DNA of 5,885 bases, from positions 1 through 5,885 of the forward strand of contig JAPHUJ010000162.1 in assembly GCA_026193735.1 (NCBI GenBank), in the 5' to 3' direction. Under the pieces are notes generated by a model. That model had not been told where the DNA came from, ran no database searches, and was given only the letters and a program-made list of their open reading frames with translations. Both the position numbers and the translations under genes were made by a program. Below, piece after piece: positions 1 to 4,689 of the stretch. The stretch comes from Sulfurovum sp. Lineage in GTDB: Bacteria > Campylobacterota > Campylobacteria > Campylobacterales > Sulfurovaceae. Position 1 is the stretch's first letter, and each line of letters begins with the position of its first letter.

Positions 1-302
1 ATGAGTGTATCTATAATGGTTTCTACATATTGTTTTATCTCTTCACGGCTTGTTGAAGTGAAATCAAACTCATCAATTTTTTGATGAATGACATCAGAGA
101 TCTTTTCTGTCCAAACACTAGAATTAAGAAGGCCATACTGGAGGCTGTGAAATTGTGCATAATCTTCTTTTAAAACTTTTGCTTCTTTACCTGTTTCGAT
201 GAGATGTGTTACAGTGTAAATCATTGAAGATAGTAGAAGAATACTCAAGATGATCAACCAATATGAAAATATTTTTTTAATGTTTTGTGTAATAAATGCC
301 AT
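1..302 (-). CDS. Unrecognised membrane-anchored protein, N-terminal part (cut by window edge)
   Basis: An open frame of 100 codons runs without a stop from an ATG at 302 to the left edge, so the C-terminus is missing. The start is supported by AGGAAG (plus-strand 312-317) nine bases upstream. The protein opens with a short basic stretch (MAFITQNIKK), then one hydrophobic segment at about residues 12-31 (WLIILSILLLSSMIYTV), then a polar, helix-prone region rich in Lys and Glu from about residue 35. This fits a single N-terminal membrane anchor or uncleaved signal with the rest outside the cytoplasm. A region around residues 56-80 (LLNSSVWTEKISDVIHQKID) may be part of a conserved domain, but I do not recognise the family. 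The gene is divergent from the TauE/SafE gene, with 125 bp between the start codons. I am confident that it is coding but cannot give a function. Confidence 0.8.
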   Translation of the reverse strand, partial: MAFITQNIKKIFSYWLIILSILLLSSMIYTVTHLIETGKEAKVLKEDYAQFHSLQYGLLNSSVWTEKISDVIHQKIDEFDFTSTSREEIKQYVETIIDTL

Positions 303-344
303 TTTTTTATACTTCCTAAGTTAACTTTCATGATTTTAGTTTTA

Positions 345-350
345 TTTATA
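345..350 (-). promoter_or_regulatory. Possible -10 for the left-edge gene
   Basis: The minus strand reads TATAAA at 350-345, about 43 bases before the ATG at 302, giving a leader of roughly 35 bases. No convincing -35 is present. A 10-bp palindrome, AAGTTAACTT (318-327), lies in the predicted leader just upstream of the ribosome binding site. The surrounding DNA is very AT-rich and a plus-strand TATAAT (349-354) overlaps the same bases, so this is a weak call. Confidence 0.3.
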
Positions 351-377
351 TAATACGAGTATATCCAAATTAGTGTA

Positions 378-396
378 AACATTTAAGAAAAATGTT
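378..396. repeat. Perfect inverted repeat overlapping the TauE/SafE promoter (operator candidate)
   Basis: AACATTT (378-384) and AAATGTT (390-396) are perfect 7-base inverted arms around a 5-base spacer (AAGAA). The right arm covers the TG of the extended -10 and the first base of TATAAT, so a dimeric regulator bound here would block RNA polymerase. This position is typical of a repressor operator. The bases are nearly all A and T, so chance is a real possibility, and I do not recognise the motif as that of a known regulator. Confidence 0.35.
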
Positions 397-401
397 ATAA
401 T
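393..401 (+). promoter_or_regulatory. Extended -10 promoter for the TauE/SafE gene
   Basis: TGTTATAAT at 393-401 is a perfect extended -10 (TGnTATAAT). It would start transcription near 408, about 20 bases before the ATG at 428. No good -35 is seen at the usual spacing, which an extended -10 can tolerate and which is common in Campylobacterota. A second TATAAT at 349-354 is an alternative farther upstream. The ribosome binding site GGAG (417-420) follows, seven bases before the start codon. Confidence 0.6.
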
Positions 402-427
402 TCCAACTTAATTTTTGGAGTAGAAAT

Positions 428-1168
428 ATGATGATAGAACTTATACCTACAGGTATATTTGTTGGCGCAATGTCCGGATTTTTTGGTATTGGTGGTGGAA
501 CGATACTTGTACCTCTGCTTTTAGTTTTGGGTTTTGCTACAAAAGATGCGATAGGTATATCCATTGTACAGATGGTATTTAGTTCTATTTATGGATCATA
601 TCTTAATCATAAAAAAGGTTCTCTCATTATTGGTGAGGGGATCTTTGTTGGTTTAGGGGGATTTGTAGGAGGGTATATTGGTGGATATATTACACAATAT
701 ATTGCAGATATTATTTTACAGGTACTTTTTGTAGGGCTTGTTGTTTTTGCGCTTTTTAGACTGCTTGTTTCAAAACAACATGAAGAAGGAAGTACGACAA
801 AAACACTGAATAAAGCATTATTGTTTTTTATTGGTTTAGTGATAGGTATCTTTGCCATTACACTAGGTGTGGGCGGTTCGATTGTTTTAACACCTATTTT
901 GGTAGGATTATTGCATTATCCTATTAAGAAAGCAGTCAGTGCAGGGCTCTTTTTTGTAGTCTTTTCCTCTATAGCAGGTATGTCAAGTAGATTGGTGACA
1001 GGAACGATAGATTTTGAAAATGGGTTTTTAATCGCTATAGCATCTTTGATCGGAGTATGGTTTGGAGTATGGCTTAAAGAGCATGTGACCTCTAAAAACC
1101 ATAAAGTAGCATTGTTAATACTTTATGTGATAATTTTGATTATGCTAATTAAAAAAATATGGTTTTAG
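428..1168 (+). CDS. TauE/SafE-family membrane permease (putative sulfite/anion exporter)
   Basis: This 246-residue, strongly hydrophobic protein has about eight membrane segments and the internal duplication typical of the TauE/SafE family. The first half starts at about residue 8 with GIFVGAMSGFFGIGGG (glycine motif at 17-24) followed by a hydrophobic stretch ending in LVPLLLVLGF. The second half repeats it from about residue 134, with GVGGS at 147-151 and a T-P-I-L-V turn. Both halves then carry a similar segment with VFSSI (residues 50-54 and again near 180). Its length is normal for the family. The start is set by ATG at 428 with GGAG seven bases upstream; a second ATG follows directly at 431. 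Family members have been linked to movement of sulfite, sulfoacetate and other organosulfur anions across the inner membrane, but substrates cannot be read from sequence. Export of sulfite would suit a sulfur oxidiser, which is inference only. uvrA follows 53 bp downstream on the same strand with no terminator between, so read-through is possible. Confidence 0.9.
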   Translation: MMIELIPTGIFVGAMSGFFGIGGGTILVPLLLVLGFATKDAIGISIVQMVFSSIYGSYLNHKKGSLIIGEGIFVGLGGFVGGYIGGYITQYIADIILQVLFVGLVVFALFRLLVSKQHEEGSTTKTLNKALLFFIGLVIGIFAITLGVGGSIVLTPILVGLLHYPIKKAVSAGLFFVVFSSIAGMSSRLVTGTIDFENGFLIAIASLIGVWFGVWLKEHVTSKNHKVALLILYVIILIMLIKKIWF

Positions 1169-1171
1169 CGG

Positions 1172-1177
1172 TATAAA
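1172..1177 (+). promoter_or_regulatory. Possible -10 of a uvrA promoter
   Basis: TATAAA at 1172-1177 lies in the 53-bp gap before uvrA and would give a leader of about 38 bases. A short T run (TTTT, 1163-1166) sits just upstream, as in many Campylobacterota promoters. The gap has no hairpin, so uvrA may instead be transcribed from the TauE/SafE promoter. The gap is over 80 percent A and T, so such a match is expected often by chance. Confidence 0.3.
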
Positions 1178-1221
1178 GTAAAAAATGATAAAAAATAAAT
1201 TTAAATATAAAGAGACTGAAA

Positions 1222-4047
1222 ATGCCGAATATTAAAAAAGACATGATACACGTTTATGGTGCAAGAGAAAATAACTTAAAAAATATAAATATAAGCATCC
1301 CTAAAAACAAACTGGTGGTGGTGACCGGAATTTCCGGTAGCGGTAAATCTACTTTGGCTTTTTCAACACTGTATGCTGAAGGTCAAAGACGTTACATAGA
1401 GTCACTTTCCTCTTATGCGCGGCAGTTCTTGGGACGTGTAGGTAAACCTGATGTGGATAAGATAGAAGGGTTGACCCCTGCCATCGCTATAGATCAGAAA
1501 ACCACGTCTAAAAATCCGCGTTCTACGGTGGGAACGATCACTGAAATATATGATTACCTTAGACTGCTTTTCTCCCGCATAGGCGAACAGCATTGTCATG
1601 AATGTGGGAAGCCTATTTCTTCTATGTCCGCTTCTGACATCATCGAAGAGGTATTGAAACTGCCTGATGGTGCGAAATTGGTTATCATGGCACCATTGGT
1701 CAAAGAGAAAAAAGGCAGTTTCTCGGACATGCTCGAATCACTCCGTCATAAAGGCTACATTCGTGCGATGATCGATGGCGTGATGGTACGCCTTGATGAT
1801 GAGATAGAACTTTCTAAAACCAAAAAACATACTATCAAAGTTGTGATCGATAGAGTAGTGGTTAAAGAAGAGAGCCGTGACCGTATAGGGCAGGATGTGG
1901 AAAAGGCACTCAAAGAGAGTTACGGCGAGATGGAAATAGAAGTACTTAACTTCGAAGAACTGGAACTTGACAGACAGCACATTCACTACTCCGAGCATTT
2001 GGCATGTTTTGACTGTAAGCTTAGTTTTGAACCTTTGGAACCGGTGAGTTTCTCTTTTAATTCACCTAAAGGTGCCTGTCCTACCTGTGACGGACTTGGG
2101 ATTCGATACGCTATAGACTTAAAGAAAGTGATAGATTCTGAACTTAGTATCGATAAAGGTGCTGTAAAGATCATGTATGGTTTTAATAAGAGTTATTACA
2201 CCAAGTTTCTCAATGCTTTTTGTGAACAAAATGATATAGACATTCAAACTCCTTATGGTGAACTTGAGTCACACCAGCAAAAAGCCATACTATATGGAAA
2301 TGGGAGTACGGTAGACTTCTTATGGAAACGCCATAAGCTCAAACGTGAGTGGCCGGGAGTGGTCAAGTTTGCGCATGATATGTTTAAAGAGGAAAAAGAC
2401 CTTTCTGAATATATGACCGAAAAAGTTTGTGACAAGTGTAATGGACATAGACTGAGACCTCGTTCTTTAGCAGTAAAGATAGAGGGAAAGAACATCGCAG
2501 ATATTATCGATATGCCTATCGAAAAATCGTATGCCTATTTTGCGGATAAAGAGAGTTTTTCTCACTTGAATGAACAGCAAAAAATGATAGCAGAGTCCAT
2601 TCTTAAAGAACTCTATGAAAGACTTTACTTCTTATATGATGTGGGTCTGGGGTACATTACCTTGAGTCGTGATGCAAGAAGTATCTCAGGTGGTGAAGCA
2701 CAGCGTATACGTATCGCTTCACAGATAGGTTCTGGACTGACAGGCGTAATGTACGTACTGGATGAACCAAGTATAGGACTGCATGAACGTGATACCATGA
2801 AGCTTATTCGTACGCTCAACTCTCTACGTGAAAAAGGAAACTCTGTCATCGTTGTAGAACATGACAAAGAGACCATCCTGGCTGCAGACTATATTATAGA
2901 TATCGGTCCTGGAGCAGGAGAGTTTGGCGGTGAAGTGGTTTTCGCAGGAGATGCAAAGAAATTGGCCAAAGCGAAGACTTTAACCGCAGATTATATGTAT
3001 GGGAAAAAGGAGATATCTTACACGCATGATAAGCCTCAGAATGAGTGGATAGAGATCAAAAATGTGACACTCAATAACATTCAAAAGCTTGATGCCAAGA
3101 TCCCTTTAAAAAATCTAGTATGTATTACAGGCGTAAGCGGCAGTGGAAAAAGTTCACTTATACTTCAAACTCTGCTTCCTGTGGCAAGAGAGATACTCAA
3201 CCGTGCCAAAAAGGTCAATAAAGTAGATGGTGTGGAGATCACAGGGCTTGAAAAACTTGATAAAGTGATCTATCTTGATCAAAGTCCTATAGGAAGAACA
3301 CCACGTTCCAACCCTGCAACATATACCGGGATCATGGACGAGATACGTAAACTTTTCGCCCAAACCAAAGAGGCGGAACTTCGTGGATATAAGATAGGAC
3401 GTTTTTCATTTAATGTTAAAGGGGGACGCTGTGAGAAGTGTCAGGGAGACGGACAGATAAAGATAGAGATGCACTTTTTACCAGATGTCTTAGTAAGCTG
3501 TGATGCTTGTGACGGAACACGTTACAATGCACAGACACGTGAAGTACTGTATAAAGGAAAATCCATTTCAGATGTTCTTGGAATGAGCGTAGGTGAAGCA
3601 CTGGAGTTCTTTAAGGCGATTCCTGCCATAGCGGTAAAGCTTAAAACATTGACGGATGTTGGACTGGACTATATCACCTTGGGACAAAATGCTACAACAC
3701 TTTCCGGCGGTGAAGCCCAGCGTATCAAGTTGAGTAAAGAACTGAGTCGTAAAGATACGGGACAAACACTTTATATCTTGGATGAACCTACTACCGGACT
3801 TCACTTTGCGGATGTTGACAGACTGACAGGTGTGTTACATCACTTGGTAGAGTTGGGTAACTCTGTGGTGGTGATAGAGCATAATCTCGATATGGTTAAA
3901 AATGCAGATTACATTATAGACATGGGACCGGAGGGTGGAAACAAGGGCGGACTTATCATTGCTACAGGTTCGCCTGAAGCATTGGCACGTGACCATAAAA
4001 AGACGGGCTCTTATACGGGTGAGTATTTGGCGAAAGAGTTAAAGTAG
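1222..4047 (+). CDS. uvrA: UvrABC excision nuclease subunit A (UvrA)
   Basis: UvrA is the DNA-binding ATPase that finds bulky lesions and loads UvrB in nucleotide excision repair. The 941 residues match the usual length (about 940) and every expected element is present. The first ATPase half has Walker A GISGSGKST (36-44), the signature ISGGEAQR (488-495), Walker B VMYVLDEP (509-516) and H-loop His547. The second half has Walker A GVSGSGKSS (637-645), LSGGEAQR (827-834), Walker B TLYILDEP (849-856) and His887. Zinc-binding cysteines are C262/C265 with C286/C289 in the first half and C737/C740 with C760/C763 in the second. A further CxxC pair, C125/C128 and C403/C406, flanks the insertion region, where the UvrB-binding domain (about 130-250) is also expected. 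The start at 1222 fits the family N-terminus (HVYGARENNLKN); its ribosome binding site is weak (AGAG at 1211-1214). The last codons form one arm of a hairpin shared with the convergent gene. The gene appears intact and ordinary. Confidence 0.98.
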   Translation: MPNIKKDMIHVYGARENNLKNINISIPKNKLVVVTGISGSGKSTLAFSTLYAEGQRRYIESLSSYARQFLGRVGKPDVDKIEGLTPAIAIDQKTTSKNPRSTVGTITEIYDYLRLLFSRIGEQHCHECGKPISSMSASDIIEEVLKLPDGAKLVIMAPLVKEKKGSFSDMLESLRHKGYIRAMIDGVMVRLDDEIELSKTKKHTIKVVIDRVVVKEESRDRIGQDVEKALKESYGEMEIEVLNFEELELDRQHIHYSEHLACFDCKLSFEPLEPVSFSFNSPKGACPTCDGLGIRYAIDLKKVIDSELSIDKGAVKIMYGFNKSYYTKFLNAFCEQNDIDIQTPYGELESHQQKAILYGNGSTVDFLWKRHKLKREWPGVVKFAHDMFKEEKDLSEYMTEKVCDKCNGHRLRPRSLAVKIEGKNIADIIDMPIEKSYAYFADKESFSHLNEQQKMIAESILKELYERLYFLYDVGLGYITLSRDARSISGGEAQRIRIASQIGSGLTGVMYVLDEPSIGLHERDTMKLIRTLNSLREKGNSVIVVEHDKETILAADYIIDIGPGAGEFGGEVVFAGDAKKLAKAKTLTADYMYGKKEISYTHDKPQNEWIEIKNVTLNNIQKLDAKIPLKNLVCITGVSGSGKSSLILQTLLPVAREILNRAKKVNKVDGVEITGLEKLDKVIYLDQSPIGRTPRSNPATYTGIMDEIRKLFAQTKEAELRGYKIGRFSFNVKGGRCEKCQGDGQIKIEMHFLPDVLVSCDACDGTRYNAQTREVLYKGKSISDVLGMSVGEALEFFKAIPAIAVKLKTLTDVGLDYITLGQNATTLSGGEAQRIKLSKELSRKDTGQTLYILDEPTTGLHFADVDRLTGVLHHLVELGNSVVVIEHNLDMVKNADYIIDMGPEGGNKGGLIIATGSPEALARDHKKTGSYTGEYLAKELK

Positions 4048-4085
4048 ACTTATATATAAGTACTTATGGTCTACGAAACTCTTTT
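4032..4085. terminator. Bidirectional hairpin terminator between convergent genes
   Basis: Two nested pairs of perfect inverted arms are visible: AAAGAGTT (4033-4040) with AACTCTTT (4077-4084), and GTAGAC (4044-4049) with GTCTAC (4069-4074). They are separated by a small AAA/GA internal loop. The 19-base apical part contains the palindrome ATAAGTACTTAT (4056-4067), which could add a small stem. On the plus strand the hairpin ends in CTCTTTT, giving a short T tract; on the minus strand the tract is only TTT. The arms contain the last codons and stop of uvrA and the last codons of the minus-strand gene. A two-way terminator is the natural reading, although the short T tracts suggest it may be imperfect. 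Confidence 0.55.
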
Positions 4086-4447
4086 ACGCCTGGTTTTCGA
4101 CTCTCATTTGCAAAACCAAAAGCCATTTTCATGATCCAAAGAAGGATAAGCCCTGCTATTATCTCATATCCTATGGCCCAAGTCAACATAAAAGATGATT
4201 CCTCGTTGAGAGATAAAAACAGTTCCGGATGTCCTTCTGCAACATAAAAGAAAAGAAAAAGAAGACCGGCAATGTAGGGAAGTGTGATAAAGTATATGGC
4301 TAAAAATATTTTTTCATAACCTTCAGGAAAAAAGAGAGGTGTCTCTGCAAGGTCAACGTTTTTCTGAGTGAAATTTTTAGGTGATTTTATATGGTTTACT
4401 TTTGATGAATGTTCAACCCTTGTATTTATAGTGCGGTTGTGCGTCAT
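4064..4447 (-). CDS. Unrecognised small membrane protein (two membrane segments) under a c-di-GMP riboswitch
   Basis: This 127-residue protein has a polar N-terminal tail of about 45 residues with Lys, Arg and His, a motif TPLFFPEGYEK just before the membrane, a first hydrophobic segment at about 47-69, a short acidic loop (AEGHPELFLSLNEE, about 70-83), a second segment at about 86-106, and a basic C-terminal tail ending KEFRRP. By the positive-inside rule both ends should be cytoplasmic and the acidic loop outside. The ATG at 4447 is well supported by AAGGGAG (plus-strand 4454-4460) six bases upstream. The gene stands alone: it converges on uvrA with 16 bp between the stop codons and is divergent from polA. 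A cyclic-di-GMP-I riboswitch occupies its leader, and its start region can pair with the aptamer's 3' strand, so translation is probably c-di-GMP dependent. No catalytic motif or known domain is seen. A role in surface attachment, envelope change or motility control would suit the regulation, but that is inference. Confidence 0.85.
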   Translation of the reverse strand: MTHNRTINTRVEHSSKVNHIKSPKNFTQKNVDLAETPLFFPEGYEKIFLAIYFITLPYIAGLLFLFFYVAEGHPELFLSLNEESSFMLTWAIGYEIIAGLILLWIMKMAFGFANESRKPGVKEFRRP

Positions 4448-4450
4448 GAT

Positions 4451-4489
4451 TTACTCCCTTACCTTCTTTCAGATATATGTGATGAGTAA
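4451..4489 (-). promoter_or_regulatory. Expression platform of the riboswitch (ribosome binding site sequestering)
   Basis: On the minus strand TTACTC (4489-4484), part of the aptamer's 3' strand, is perfectly complementary to GAGTAA (4456-4451), which overlaps the ribosome binding site AAGGGAG (4460-4454). The six-base helix would enclose a 27-base loop and would hide part of the ribosome binding site. TTACTC includes the cytosine expected to pair with the ligand, so it cannot be in the ligand-bound aptamer and in this helix at once. No T-rich terminator lies between aptamer and gene, so control of translation is more likely than control of termination. The predicted logic is ON with c-di-GMP. 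Six pairs over 27 bases is modest support. Confidence 0.5.
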
Positions 4490-4560
4490 CTCGGCTATCT
4501 AACAAGAGATCCGTAGCTTTCCGTCCTATTCTCGCAAATAGTTTGGCTTTATTCAACTGT
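4479..4560 (-). promoter_or_regulatory. Cyclic-di-GMP-I (GEMM-I) riboswitch aptamer
   Basis: The minus strand folds as the GEMM-I class. The P2 hairpin has stem CTATTT (4541-4536) with GAATAG (4531-4526) capped by the GNRA tetraloop GCGA. Below it is the conserved AAA/GAC internal loop (4544-4542 and 4525-4523), then two pairs CC/GG (4546-4545 with 4522-4521). The joining AAA (4520-4518) follows. P3 is formed by CT-A-CGG (4516-4511) with CCG-AG (4494-4490) and ATCT (4510-4507) with AGAT (4500-4497), with the conserved AG bulge. The element ends in GTTAC (4490-4486). Aligned from memory to the Vibrio cholerae Vc2 aptamer, the ligand-contacting G20, A47 and C92 correspond to G4547, A4520 and C4486, all conserved. 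G at position 20 favours c-di-GMP over the cGAMP-sensing variants that carry A. Vc2 pair G21-C46 is C-G here, and a C-G pair at the base of P3 is T-A, both compensatory. The outer P1 helix is weak and its ends are uncertain. Confidence 0.92.
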
Positions 4561-4571
4561 TCTAGATGCGT

Positions 4572-4603
4572 AGTATAACGAAAAAATGTCATATTTTTGT
4601 CAA
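4572..4603 (-). promoter_or_regulatory. Promoter for the riboswitch and small membrane protein gene
   Basis: The minus strand has TATACT (4577-4572) as a -10 preceded by a T run (TTTTTT, 4586-4581), a common Campylobacterota layout. A perfect TTGACA lies at 4603-4598, but 20 bases from the -10, which is longer than the optimal 17. Transcription would start near 4566, a few bases before the aptamer, giving a leader of about 119 bases. This fits a riboswitch that begins almost at the 5' end of the transcript. Confidence 0.6.
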
Positions 4604-4639
4604 TAAACTATATTGTTAATTGAAAATTCAAATATGAGC

Positions 4640-4661
4640 AACCTCTAACAGTTAATAGGTT
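4640..4661. repeat. Imperfect inverted repeat upstream of polA
   Basis: AACCT (4640-4644) and AGGTT (4657-4661) form outer arms, and TAAC (4646-4649) and GTTA (4651-4654) form inner arms, with one extra base on the right side. The dyad abuts the candidate polA -10, in the -35 region. It could be an operator, or chance in AT-rich DNA. The rest of this gap up to 4604 shows only AT-rich sequence with a weak TTGAA/TTCAA dyad (4620-4631). Confidence 0.25.
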
Positions 4662-4666
4662 AGAAT
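4661..4666 (+). promoter_or_regulatory. Probable -10 of the polA promoter
   Basis: TAGAAT (4661-4666) differs from TATAAT at one position and would start transcription near 4673, leaving a leader of about 17 bases before the TTG start codon. No clear -35 is present. The gene on the left is divergent, so polA needs its own promoter in this gap, and this is the best-placed candidate. Confidence 0.45.
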
Positions 4667-4689
4667 ACATAAAAAACTAGGCTTGTCTT

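Noticed and set aside
370..564. Minus-strand open frame of 64 codons across the TauE/SafE start
   Set aside because: It overlaps the permease start and promoter in antisense and its translation has no recognisable features.
607..858. Minus-strand open frame of 83 codons inside the TauE/SafE gene
   Set aside because: It is an antisense shadow of a clear membrane protein gene, with a proline- and lysine-rich translation and no plausible ribosome binding site.
1402..3804. Several minus-strand open frames of 61-86 codons inside uvrA
   Set aside because: All lie antisense to an intact UvrA frame with every family motif in place; none has independent support.
4535..4560. cGAMP-sensing GEMM-I variant
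   Set aside because: Those variants carry A at the position of Vc2 G20; here the aligned base is G (4547), which fits c-di-GMP.
4598..4603. Perfect TTGACA as a -35 paired with TATACT on the minus strand
   Set aside because: The spacing is 20 bases, longer than normal, so I do not claim it as a proven -35. The -10 with its upstream T run is the better evidence.
4620..4631. TTGAA-AA-TTCAA dyad as a Crp/FNR-like site
   Set aside because: It lacks the TTGAT-N4-ATCAA form and such short dyads are expected in DNA this rich in A and T.
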